In this document: positions 1 to 7,978 of the stretch, in pieces
Layout: the number at the start of each line of letters is the position of its first letter
How positions within the stretch are numbered: position 1 is the stretch's first letter
Origin: Bacteroidales bacterium UBA5287
GTDB taxonomy: Bacteria > Bacteroidota > Bacteroidia > Bacteroidales > Dysgonomonadaceae
Assembly (NCBI GenBank): GCA_002411345.1
Contig: DHSL01000020.1
Coordinates: 1-63,007 of the forward strand
Direction of reading: 5' to 3'
DNA: 63,007 nucleotides
Made by a program: the position numbers and the translations under genes
The notes under the pieces: model-generated
Databases searched by the model: none
Seen by the model: the letters and a program-made list of their open reading frames with translations, nothing else
What the model was told of the DNA's origin: nothing

Positions 1-1191
1 AAAACAAAATCATTTTTTACAACCTATGCAATTGGTGTAGCAACAAACCGTGACGCTTGGGTTTATAATTTTTCTAAAGAAAAAGTCAATCAAAACATGA
101 TGCGGATGATTGATTTTTACAATGAACAGACCACAGCATTTCAAGATGCAGTCCTCGATAATCCCAAGTTAAAAGTTGAAGATTTTATCGATAATGATCC
201 AACAAAAATTGCTTGGACGGTTAATCTAAAAAAAGAATTAGAAAAAGAGAATATTTTTGAAAAGAGTGGCGAAACACTAACTGGCACTTATCGTCCATTC
301 TGTAAACAGCATCTTTACTTTGACACAAGACTAATTGAGCGTCCCGGTTTAAGCCGAAGACTTTTCCCGTTACCGCAAATAGAAAATTTGGTGATTTGTC
401 TTTCCGGTATTGGAGCAAGTAAAGATTTCTCGGTTTTAATTTCTAATAATATACCAGATTTACAGATAATGTTCAATGGGCAGTACTTCCCCCTCTATTG
501 GTATGAAGAGCGTCAGCAAAATAGTCCTACGCTATTTGATGCGGTATCGGAGCCGGAAGAAAGCATGTATGCCCGCCGAGATGGTATCAGCGATTTTATC
601 CTTACCCGCGCCCGCAGTATGTATGGCAACATGACCAAAAAAGAGGATGTTTTTTATTATGTTTACGGCATATTACACAGTCCTATCTATCGGGAGACTT
701 TCTCTGCAGACCTCAAAAAGATGCTTCCACGCCTGCCATTGGTAGAAAACACAACAGATTTTTGGAAATTCGTTAAAGCAGGACGCCAGTTAGCTGAGCT
801 GCATCTCAATTATGAAAACTACGAAAAGCCAAATGGAGTTGTTGTAACATACGATACTGGCGCCACCGTGGATTATGAAGTGGTAAAAATGCGTTTTCCT
901 AAAAAAGGAAAAACAGACACCATTATCTACAATAATCAAATCACTATTGAGCACATTCCTGCAGAAGCCTACGAATATGTGGTAAACGGTAAAAGTGCCA
1001 TCGAATGGATTATGGAGCGCTACCAAATCACCACTCATAAAGCCAGCGGCATTGTAAACAACCCAAACGACTGGGCAACCGAAAACAACGACCCCAAATA
1101 CATACTCAATCTCTTGTTAAGCGTTATCAATATAAGCATACAAACGGTAGAAATCGTGAAGGGATTACCGGAAGTGGAGTTTGGAGAATAA
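1..1191 (+). CDS. Type ISP restriction-modification enzyme, C-terminal part (5' end outside window)
   Basis: The reading frame is open from base 1, so the gene starts upstream and only about 396 C-terminal residues are seen; the ATG at 97 is internal. The text GVATNRDAWVYNFSKEK just before it, and the later IYRETFSADLKKMLPRLP and YEYVVNGKSAIEWIMERYQ, are typical of the region following the methylase core and of the target-recognition domain of LlaGI/LlaBIII-like type ISP enzymes. In that family one polypeptide carries nuclease, helicase, N6-adenine methylase and DNA-recognition domains. The nuclease, helicase and methylase catalytic motifs are not in the window, so activity cannot be judged. 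The next gene starts 15 bases downstream and belongs to the same defence cluster. Confidence 0.75.
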   Translation, partial: KTKSFFTTYAIGVATNRDAWVYNFSKEKVNQNMMRMIDFYNEQTTAFQDAVLDNPKLKVEDFIDNDPTKIAWTVNLKKELEKENIFEKSGETLTGTYRPFCKQHLYFDTRLIERPGLSRRLFPLPQIENLVICLSGIGASKDFSVLISNNIPDLQIMFNGQYFPLYWYEERQQNSPTLFDAVSEPEESMYARRDGISDFILTRARSMYGNMTKKEDVFYYVYGILHSPIYRETFSADLKKMLPRLPLVENTTDFWKFVKAGRQLAELHLNYENYEKPNGVVVTYDTGATVDYEVVKMRFPKKGKTDTIIYNNQITIEHIPAEAYEYVVNGKSAIEWIMERYQITTHKASGIVNNPNDWATENNDPKYILNLLLSVINISIQTVEIVKGLPEVEFGE

Positions 1192-1206
1192 TGAAACATT
1201 ATAAAT

Positions 1207-2037
1207 ATGGCTGAAATTTATTACGAAGAAAGACTTCTGCTCGAAGACTTTCTTGATATGGGGCAAGGATATATTCTTGATTTTTATAATTCTACTTTAC
1301 AAGAATTTGTTAATGAGAAAGTAGGGGTAGATATATACAGTAAAAAATATTCCTTAAAGGGAGACTCTAAGGCTAAAAGAATACGAGAATTTTGGCGTTT
1401 AGAATCAGATTATCTTGTTAGCCAATTGATTGAAGCTTTTATTGTTTACTATCAGTTTGGTAGAACAAGAAATCCTAATTATTTTAAAGCACCAAAAGAG
1501 CAAGAAGAAAAATGTAAAAAAATAGTTGAACGACTTAAAGAAGGCGGTGTTAGCACACAATTATCAAATATAACCCCTTTGGATGATTCAGATGATTTTA
1601 AGAAGCTAAGTAAGTCAATAATAGAATCAATTGAAAATAATGAACCAGAATTGGCACTTGACAGGCTGCATACATTTTTTATGAAATATATTCGCGAACT
1701 TTGTAATAAAAACGGAATAAGTTTTTTGAATACAGATTCTTTAAATGCTATTTTTGGTAAGTATCTGAAATTCATTGAAAATAAAGTTGGTCTTGAATCT
1801 GAAATGACAAAGGCAATCTTAAAGTACAGTATCTCTCTTTTAGAAAAATATAATGATGTACGTAACAATAGTTCTTTTGCTCACGACAACAAACTTCTAA
1901 ATTATTCAGAAAGTCTTTATATTTTCGACACTCTTGCCCGGCTAAAAGGTTTTATTGATAAAATTCAACAAGACGTGGAAATAGAAATGACGATAAAAGC
2001 AGATACAAGATCTCTTTCGGAAGATTTACCTTTTTAG
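1207..2037 (+). CDS. Abortive infection protein with C-terminal HEPN/Abi-C domain
   Basis: This 276-aa soluble protein has two parts. Residues about 1-85 resemble the N-terminal domain often found in Abi-C proteins (GYILDFYNSTLQEFV, then SKAKRIREFWRLE). Residues about 140-260 form a helical domain ending in DVRNNSSFAH, giving R219-N-x5-H226, which fits the R-x4-6-H catalytic motif of HEPN ribonucleases. HEPN proteins of this kind usually cleave RNA and stop growth on infection. The gene lies 15 bases after the type ISP gene and 43 before the next, so co-expression is likely. The HEPN signature is visible; the trigger and target are not. It could be an anti-restriction guard or an independent Abi gene. 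Confidence 0.65.
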   Translation: MAEIYYEERLLLEDFLDMGQGYILDFYNSTLQEFVNEKVGVDIYSKKYSLKGDSKAKRIREFWRLESDYLVSQLIEAFIVYYQFGRTRNPNYFKAPKEQEEKCKKIVERLKEGGVSTQLSNITPLDDSDDFKKLSKSIIESIENNEPELALDRLHTFFMKYIRELCNKNGISFLNTDSLNAIFGKYLKFIENKVGLESEMTKAILKYSISLLEKYNDVRNNSSFAHDNKLLNYSESLYIFDTLARLKGFIDKIQQDVEIEMTIKADTRSLSEDLPF

Positions 2038-2080
2038 AAAAAGCAATAACTATAATATCGTAACATTAATTTAGAAAATA

Positions 2081-3004
2081 ATGGCTAAAAAACATCGGTT
2101 ATTTTTAAGTATGTACACATTCCAAATAAAGAGAAGAAATACATCAAATTTGGATGTGATAGATAATAATGCTTTTTTGAGTAAAGCATATCCGGATGTG
2201 GAGGATAAGTTTGCACAAGGATTTGTACAAGATATAATTAAACTTTTTGACTTAAAACTTTTCAAGAATAAAGAAGAAACACATGGTGGCATTCTTGAAG
2301 AATCTGATTTTAATTCGGGAAATAGGACTTTCGATCTGATGCTCAATGGTGGTTTAAAAGGACTTAAACAGTATCTTATTAACGAAAATGGTGATAAAAA
2401 AGATATTTCAGAAAAAGAAATCGTAGGACTGAAATTTTTCGCAAGAATATGGCTTCCTGCGAACACTTCAACCGGTTATATATTTATTCAGAGATATAAT
2501 GATATAAGTTTAAAAACGCTATTTGACGAGATTATTTATGAAGTTTTATACAAACACAAATTCATATTAGCTGGACAAAGAACAGTTAAAACAACGACGA
2601 AGGTAAGGCAAAAAGAATTTCTTAAAAAAGCAGGAGTACAGGAAATAACCGTTGCTGTGTATAATAGTCCTCATGATACAGGTGCGCCAAATGCAACATC
2701 TGCAACTATAAGGTTGAAAGATATTGCTTTTAAAAAGAATAAAATTAGTAAGGAGGATGTTGATTCTGAATTGAAAAAGAAAGGTATAGAAGTTAATACA
2801 GCATACACTTATCAAACAAAATATAAGGCAGAAATTGATGGTTATTCAGAGGAAAAAACTATAAAAGAAAATAACACATTGGACTTAATACCAAACATCC
2901 TAATTTCATCAGATTGTATTGATGACAATAATCATCCGATATTTAAAAAAATGCAATCTTTTGTTATGGCAGAAATGGAACAAATTAAACAAGAAGCAAA
3001 ATAA
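2081..3004 (+). CDS. Uncharacterised 307-aa soluble protein of the defence cluster
   Basis: I do not recognise this family. The protein is 307 aa, lysine-rich and AT-rich in codon use, with no signal peptide and no membrane segment. Blocks such as MYTFQIKRRN near the N-terminus, FFARIWLPAN near the middle, and a predicted helical C-terminus (MQSFVMAEMEQIKQEAK) are visible, but I see no catalytic motif. It is followed after only 7 bases by the small membrane protein gene at 3012, so the two probably form a pair. The position between an Abi gene and a nuclease gene suggests phage or plasmid defence. That is inference from context only. Confidence 0.6.
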   Translation: MAKKHRLFLSMYTFQIKRRNTSNLDVIDNNAFLSKAYPDVEDKFAQGFVQDIIKLFDLKLFKNKEETHGGILEESDFNSGNRTFDLMLNGGLKGLKQYLINENGDKKDISEKEIVGLKFFARIWLPANTSTGYIFIQRYNDISLKTLFDEIIYEVLYKHKFILAGQRTVKTTTKVRQKEFLKKAGVQEITVAVYNSPHDTGAPNATSATIRLKDIAFKKNKISKEDVDSELKKKGIEVNTAYTYQTKYKAEIDGYSEEKTIKENNTLDLIPNILISSDCIDDNNHPIFKKMQSFVMAEMEQIKQEAK

Positions 3005-3011
3005 AAGAAAA

Positions 3012-3556
3012 ATGCTTGATATAGAGACATTAAAGGGTATTTCAAGAAATGCAAAAGAAAGTATGAAGAAAGACAGCAATGGAGAGATAATTCAAAGAAA
3101 ATCTTCAAAAATGTTCTTTTATTTTCTTTTCAACATTTTACCATTATGTATTGTAGTTTTGGCTTATTACAGTGGGGTTCTCGTGTCAAAAATAGACAGT
3201 TACATTGGAACTGTTATTTCTATTTTTACCGGATTGTTTTTTTCGTTATTGTTGAGTATGGAGATAAAATTAGAAATGAAAAGTTTAACCTAAATAGAGA
3301 TAATGATAATTTTCAAAAATATAAAGAAAATATGAAGCAAATATCAAACATTGTTCTTTATATAATTTTGCTTGGGGTTGAAGTATTTATTTTATTATTT
3401 TTAAATTCTATTTTGGGAAAATATGCTAATGGTTATGTTGAAATAATAATAACATTATTAGTGTCATATCTTTTGGCACGTTTTGTCGTTTCCTTGCTTT
3501 TTGTAATTCAAAGATTTTATTACACATCAAGAGATGAAATAAATAATATCTTATGA
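3012..3556 (+). pseudogene. Small four-segment membrane protein, frameshifted
   Basis: Two overlapping frames together make one protein. The first frame (ATG at 3012, stop at 3291-3293) encodes a soluble N-terminus and a hydrophobic pair, FYFLFNILPLCIVVLAYYSG and IGTVISIFTGLFFSLLL. The second frame continues with GDKIRNEKFNLNRDNDNF and a second hydrophobic pair (NIVLYIILLGVEVFILLFL, then IIITLLVSYLLARFVVSLLF), ending at 3556. Adding one base between about 3237 and 3260 joins them; a run of seven T lies at 3237-3243. Restored, it would be about 180 aa with four membrane segments. It may be truly broken, a sequence error, or a -1 frameshift gene. It probably partners the 307-aa protein just upstream. 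Confidence 0.6.
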
Positions 3557-3583
3557 CTTTTTTTCCTTGATTAAAAAGAAATT

Positions 3584-3679
3584 ATGCTTACTCAATCCCA
3601 ACTTCAACATATTCATTCCAATACAGAAAGTGCTCATATTGAACGTTTTTATGAATATCGCTATAGAAAAAATTCTTGA
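3584..3679 (+). pseudogene. Possible 5' remnant of an AlbA_2 (Schlafen-like) DNA-binding protein gene
   Basis: A 31-codon frame starts at the ATG at 3584 and stops at 3677-3679. Its first residues, MLTQSQLQHIHSNTESAHIER, resemble the conserved start of AlbA_2-domain proteins that often sit in restriction-modification loci of Bacteroidota. After HIER the similarity stops, around base 3645, where the start of the following nuclease gene lies in another frame. This looks like a gene cut off by recombination. It is short, and the match is from memory, so it remains tentative. Confidence 0.35.
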
Positions 3680-5381
3680 GTTTCGGGATTTATTCCCTTG
3701 TGAAAGAAACTTTGACATCAAGAACGTCTTGTGTAAATATAATAGAAATACGATTGTGCGTTTGGTAAATTGTCTCGGTATGAATTTCGGGAATTCTTAT
3801 TTACCCAATCCCAATAATCCTTTTTTCTCTGATATTAGCCAAAAGCGTTTAAATGAATTAAATCCGTTATTTGACAAATATCTCAAAAGGAATAATCTCT
3901 GTAAAGTTATTTTCTGTACACAACGAAGTATTCTCGAGTTGATGAGAGTTACTTTTTCAATTCCAACGCAGAATTTTCAAAATAATGGGCTTGACGAGGA
4001 CTTAGAGTATGATTTTTTTAGGATTATATTGTTCATAAACGAGCAATTAATGAGTTTCAACTCCTCCCAAGATATAAAAGAGATATCAACTATTATGTTT
4101 TTAACGTGTTATGTCCTCAACGATGTAACTGGAAATGATTGGAAAGAATGCCTACAAGCTCAAATTTATTATGTCCATCGTTTAGCAGAATTTTTGGAAA
4201 CTCACCCCCAAGGTGTATGTTTGAAAAAAGGCTTCTTAAAAAAAGTAGGTATATCTAGCTTTAATGAATATATTCAAACGATACTTGCATTGACAGTTTT
4301 ATACGTAGATGAACAAAATAAAAATCGAAAAGGATGCCCTATGTTAAACATGGAAACACTTTCAGATGAAGCAGGTTTTATTCATCGACAAGTTATTGAA
4401 CATATCTCCATTGATATAAACGATTTAATACCTTATGATAACTATGATACTGAAAATAGGGACAACAATACAGACTATAGGGTGTTCCGTTCTCACCCCT
4501 TAGTTAAAGTTTCGAATAATGAATATATAATCTATAGTCTTCCTTTGTTGTGCGAACGACTTTATAATAGTCTGTTCTTTGATTTAAAAGAATTTTGGAG
4601 TAATGGAGATTATTTTCAGTTTTATAATAAAATAGTTGTTGAGCATCATATTTTTCAGAATTCATTATTGAATTGTATTGGGACAAAATCATCATATTTT
4701 TATCCAAATAAGTACGAAATTTGTTCAAGCGAATCAACTATTGAATTGCCAAATCAGCCTGATTTTTATATTCGAGAAAGAGATGCTATAATTCTGTTTG
4801 AGTGTAAAGGAATAAAATTAAATGGAAAATTAAAAGATAAAGCTGACGTTGATGATTTGCTTCGTGTAATAAAAAACAAACTTTATCAATCTTCAGAAAA
4901 TATTGATATTCGTAGAAAGAAAAAGAAAAAAGAAGAATTAGTAGGCGTGACACAATTGGTAAGTCAAATAAATCTAATTGAAGACGATAATTTCCATTGG
5001 GACAATCAAATTCCAGCAGATGTTGCGTATTATCCGGTATTAGTATTAGAAGACCCTAAACTTTGTCAGATCGGCCTAAGTGGAATAATTAATCGTTGGT
5101 ATCAACCATTGATAAGTGATGAATTAAAAGATGCAATGTGCTATCCAATCATTATTATGTCTATCGACATACTTTTTCTTTATTCTGAAACCTTTAAAAA
5201 ATTTGGTTTTCATACAGTTTTTGACCGTTTCTTCAAAGAGTATGTGAAATACGAGGTTGATGGTGTAAATTGGCAAATCTCACCTTTTGCAGACATCAAT
5301 AGCTATATGAGAGAAAAATATGAAATTTCTCCTGTAAAAAGGAATTTTGGAGTAAAATTTATTGATAAGATAAGTAAATAG
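3651..5381 (+). CDS. Predicted PD-(D/E)XK-type nuclease of the defence island
   Basis: The protein has 576 aa from the ATG at 3651; a TTG at 3567 would add 28 residues, but those overlap a likely remnant of another gene. The C-terminal half contains PDFYIRERDAIILFECKG: D371, then E384-C-K386. This is the D-x(n)-E-x-K arrangement of PD-(D/E)XK nucleases, with a hydrophobic strand before ECKG as expected. A lysine-rich stretch (RRKKKKKEE) follows and could contact nucleic acid. The N-terminal 300 residues are unrecognised and mainly helical. It is the last gene of the defence cluster before the tRNA-Leu gene. The fold is inferred from the motif alone, and the substrate is unknown. Confidence 0.5.
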   Translation: MNIAIEKILEFRDLFPCERNFDIKNVLCKYNRNTIVRLVNCLGMNFGNSYLPNPNNPFFSDISQKRLNELNPLFDKYLKRNNLCKVIFCTQRSILELMRVTFSIPTQNFQNNGLDEDLEYDFFRIILFINEQLMSFNSSQDIKEISTIMFLTCYVLNDVTGNDWKECLQAQIYYVHRLAEFLETHPQGVCLKKGFLKKVGISSFNEYIQTILALTVLYVDEQNKNRKGCPMLNMETLSDEAGFIHRQVIEHISIDINDLIPYDNYDTENRDNNTDYRVFRSHPLVKVSNNEYIIYSLPLLCERLYNSLFFDLKEFWSNGDYFQFYNKIVVEHHIFQNSLLNCIGTKSSYFYPNKYEICSSESTIELPNQPDFYIRERDAIILFECKGIKLNGKLKDKADVDDLLRVIKNKLYQSSENIDIRRKKKKKEELVGVTQLVSQINLIEDDNFHWDNQIPADVAYYPVLVLEDPKLCQIGLSGIINRWYQPLISDELKDAMCYPIIIMSIDILFLYSETFKKFGFHTVFDRFFKEYVKYEVDGVNWQISPFADINSYMREKYEISPVKRNFGVKFIDKISK

Positions 5382-5501
5382 AATTGTATTTATTTTTATG
5401 GGCAATTTTTTTTATCTTTTAATGTGGCTAATGTACAAGATGAGACAGATGAACCTGAATCGTTAGATTAACAACCTTTAATGATAAGACGGGAATATGC
5501 T

Positions 5502-5523
5502 ATTTGGGAACAATTTGGGAACA
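5502..5523. repeat. Two tandem copies of TTTGGGAACAA next to tRNA-Leu
   Basis: TTTGGGAACAA occurs twice head to tail (5502-5512 and 5513-5523), 56 bases beyond the 3' end of the tRNA-Leu gene, on the defence-island side. It may be part of an attachment or integrase-binding region, or simply a small duplication. Confidence 0.4.
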
Positions 5524-5534
5524 AACTTAAAATA

Positions 5535-5573
5535 ACAAATCCATAATTGATTGACTATCAAGTATGGATTTGT
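5535..5573 (-). terminator. Hairpin downstream of tRNA-Leu
   Basis: ACAAATCCATA (5535-5545) and TATGGATTTGT (5563-5573) are perfect 11-base inverted arms separated by 17 bases. Read on the minus strand the hairpin directly follows the tRNA 3' end and is followed by TATTTTAAG, so it may end the tRNA transcript. The T tract is weak. Confidence 0.45.
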
Positions 5574-5578
5574 GTTCC

Positions 5579-5665
5579 TGGTACCCAGAGCCGGGATCGA
5601 ACCGGCATGGAAGTGAATCCACTGGTGTTTGAGACCAGCGCGTCTACCAATTCCGCCATCTGGGC
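5579..5665 (-). tRNA. tRNA-Leu(CAA)
   Basis: The minus strand folds as a long-variable-arm tRNA. The acceptor arms are GCCCAGA and TCTGGGT (one G-T pair), the anticodon loop is CTCAAAC with anticodon CAA, the T loop is GGTTCGATCCC, and CCA is encoded at 5579-5581. The 3' end faces the defence island at lower coordinates, the usual orientation when mobile DNA has entered at a tRNA 3' end. Confidence 0.95.
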
Positions 5666-5687
5666 ATTTGTTTTCAAAATGTGAATG

Positions 5688-5695
5688 CAAAAGTA
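5688..5695 (-). promoter_or_regulatory. -7 box of the tRNA-Leu promoter
   Basis: TACTTTTG on the minus strand matches the Bacteroidota -7 consensus TAnnTTTG and lies about 22 bases before the tRNA 5' end. No clear -33 TTTG is seen. Confidence 0.5.
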
Positions 5696-5891
5696 GTTAT
5701 ATTTTTTGATACTTTAAAATGGATTGCACATTTTTTTTGTAAAGTTTGTATACTAATATATTTTAGAATTATTTCCGTATCTTTATACTTGAATTAAGAA
5801 TTGATGATAAACAAATTAAAACACTAAACGTTTATTATATATCATAGAGTTAATGAAGCTTAATGATATATGATGAAACATTTTATTAGAT

Positions 5892-6974
5892 ATGAGGAAA
5901 AATAATTTTTGTATTATTATGGCCGGCGGTGTTGGAAGCCGTTTTTGGCCTTTTAGCCGTGAAGAAAAGCCCAAACAGTTTCTTGATTTTTTTGGAACAG
6001 GACGTTCATTGATACAAAGCACATTTGATCGATTTCGTAAAATTATCCCAGTAGAGAATATTTTTGTAGTTACGAACCAAGCATACGCCGGTCTGACTCA
6101 TGAACAGTTGCCTGAACTTGGTGAAAGTCAGATATTGTTGGAACCTATGAGACGAAATACAGCACCATGTATTGCTTTTGCTACATATCACATCAAAGCC
6201 ATTAATCCAGATGCTAATATTGTTGTATCGCCAGCCGATCATTTGATATTAAAAGAAGATGTATATATTTCAGAAATTCAAAAAGGTCTCGATTTTGTTG
6301 CCTCAAATGATGTTCTACTCACACTTGGGATCAAACCCAGTCGCCCTGAAACCGGTTATGGATACATACAGATAAACAATGAATCCAAAAAAGGCATTCA
6401 TCGAGTAAAGACATTTACTGAAAAGCCCGATCGTGAATTAGCCGAGGTTTTTTGTGAAAGTGGAGAATTCGTATGGAATTCAGGAATATTTATTTGGAGT
6501 GTCAAAAGTATTATGGCAGCATTCACTAAATTTTTACCAGATATTGTCGCGAAGTTCAACGAAGGTCTTGAATTTTTCAATACCCCCGCAGAAAAGAAAT
6601 TCATTGATGAAAGTTTTCCTTTTTGTCAGAATATTTCTATCGATTACGGGATCATGGAGAAAGCAGACAATGTATATGTTATAGAAGCCGATTTTGGTTG
6701 GTCCGATTTAGGTACTTGGGGTTCCCTTCATGAAGTATCTCAAAGAGATGCCTCAAATAATGCCAGTATAAACTGCAATGCACTTTACATTGAAAGTTAC
6801 GACAATATTATTGCGATGAACAACAATGATAAGTTGGTTGTGGTTCAGGGGCTTGAAGATTATATTATTGCGGAGTCCGATAATGCATTGCTTATTTGCA
6901 AGAAAAGTGAAGAGCAACGAATTAAAAACTTTGTAACCGATGTGAAATTCCGTTTTAGTGATAAATATATCTAA
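5892..6974 (+). CDS. manC: Mannose-1-phosphate guanylyltransferase
   Basis: The enzyme makes GDP-mannose from GTP and mannose-1-phosphate for capsule, O-antigen or glycoprotein sugars, in the cytoplasm. The 360-aa protein has the nucleotidyltransferase signature AGGVGSRFWPFSREEKPKQF near residues 11-30, the SPADH metal-site region, EKPD, and FVWNSGIFIW. It lacks the C-terminal mannose-6-phosphate isomerase (cupin) domain of bifunctional ManC proteins, as is usual for the short form in Bacteroidales. The ATG at 5892 gives an immediate Rossmann start (NNFCIIMAGG). It stands alone between tRNA-Leu and a terminator, so it is probably monocistronic. No polysaccharide gene cluster adjoins it. Confidence 0.93.
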   Translation: MRKNNFCIIMAGGVGSRFWPFSREEKPKQFLDFFGTGRSLIQSTFDRFRKIIPVENIFVVTNQAYAGLTHEQLPELGESQILLEPMRRNTAPCIAFATYHIKAINPDANIVVSPADHLILKEDVYISEIQKGLDFVASNDVLLTLGIKPSRPETGYGYIQINNESKKGIHRVKTFTEKPDRELAEVFCESGEFVWNSGIFIWSVKSIMAAFTKFLPDIVAKFNEGLEFFNTPAEKKFIDESFPFCQNISIDYGIMEKADNVYVIEADFGWSDLGTWGSLHEVSQRDASNNASINCNALYIESYDNIIAMNNNDKLVVVQGLEDYIIAESDNALLICKKSEEQRIKNFVTDVKFRFSDKYI

Positions 6975-7001
6975 ACAACAAGTTCTTTGTTTATAAAATA
7001 G

Positions 7002-7034
7002 AAAAAGGTCTCTTAATCAAAGAGACCTTTTTTC
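7002..7034. terminator. Bidirectional intrinsic terminator between manC and the TapB-like gene
   Basis: AAAAAGGTCTCTT (7002-7014) pairs with AAGAGACCTTTTT (7020-7032) around AATCA. T runs on one side and A runs on the other allow it to serve both convergent genes. Confidence 0.85.
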
Positions 7035-7090
7035 TGTTAATAACCATTCAATATATTTTAAAATTCGAACAATTACTTATCTGTTAATCG

Positions 7091-7774
7091 TTATTTAGAT
7101 ACAGCAACCAACACCATTGAGCCACTTAGTTCCCCTTTCTTGTCATAGGTCTCAGATTTCACCATACCAATTCCCGAAGAATACCACTGAACGCTTTTGC
7201 CACTCATATTCATTCCTAGAATCTTTCCACTAACATCACCGCTAATTTTCATGCAATTAAATGTTCCTGCGGGCACTGTCAAGTCCTCGATGTCATCCAC
7301 TTTTCGGTTGATAATGTTAGTCGTCATTTTCAGTTTTACAAATCCCATGTCAGATGCAATTGTCATATTTGCATCCGGCAGTGATTGTCCTGCTGTTCCA
7401 TTAATAGGCACTTCCAGAGAATTCCCTTCAATTTCCACAGTAGCCGGAATTTCTCCATTTTGTTGAAAAGCCCCTTTATTGACGAAATTGCTCATGTCGA
7501 AAAATAATTTATCACCCTCTTTTTTGAAAGTAATCCGGTCTTTGAATACCAGTTCATCCTTTTTTCCGTACGATTCCACAAAATAAGTTACATCTGCATT
7601 CTCACCCGACTGTTTAACCGATTCCACTTTGTAAACGATTTTCGATTCAATTTTTCCCTTCTTATCCAGGTTGTGATATGTCAAAACAGTCCCTTCGGAA
7701 GGAAAATAGGCTAATTGTGCATTTAAAATAAAGCTCGCACAAAACATAAACGCTAAGAACAGAACTTTTTTCAT
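7091..7774 (-). CDS. Secreted TapB/DUF3108-like protein
   Basis: This 227-aa protein has a signal peptide (MKKVLFLAFMFCASFILNAQ), then a strand-rich domain. Features typical of the TapB/DUF3108-like family are the early YFPSEGTVLTYHNLDKKGK, the block VPAGTFNCMKISGDV and the C-terminal VQWYSSGIGMVKSETYDKKGEL. It is probably periplasmic or attached at the outer membrane. No enzymatic residues are evident and the function in Bacteroidota is unknown. The gene is convergent with manC, and 200 bases of non-coding sequence precede it, so it is probably transcribed alone. Confidence 0.6.
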   Translation of the reverse strand: MKKVLFLAFMFCASFILNAQLAYFPSEGTVLTYHNLDKKGKIESKIVYKVESVKQSGENADVTYFVESYGKKDELVFKDRITFKKEGDKLFFDMSNFVNKGAFQQNGEIPATVEIEGNSLEVPINGTAGQSLPDANMTIASDMGFVKLKMTTNIINRKVDDIEDLTVPAGTFNCMKISGDVSGKILGMNMSGKSVQWYSSGIGMVKSETYDKKGELSGSMVLVAVSK

Positions 7775-7978
7775 AGTGCTTTCAAATTTAATGAATAATA
7801 ATTGTCTTCAGATTCCCCTAAAGCCACTTCTCTAGTCGCTTTTATAAACCATTGTAACCGTCATAATTCATATTATTATGACCTGAACAGCAACCTGCAG
7901 AATTGATCCTATTCAATCTAAAGTTTACTACTGCAATATTAGTTAATTAATTGATATAATGTATGTTTTAAGGTTATT

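Noticed and set aside
3237..3243. Programmed -1 frameshift at the T run
   Set aside because: The heptamer is G TTT TTT, not a standard slippery sequence, and no clear pseudoknot or hairpin follows. Single-base loss is simpler, so I treat the gene as broken or misread.
5382..5578. 3' remnant of another gene (a short frame ending VANVQDETDEPESLD)
   Set aside because: The frame is about 25 codons and has no start, and its source could not be recognised. It may be chance.
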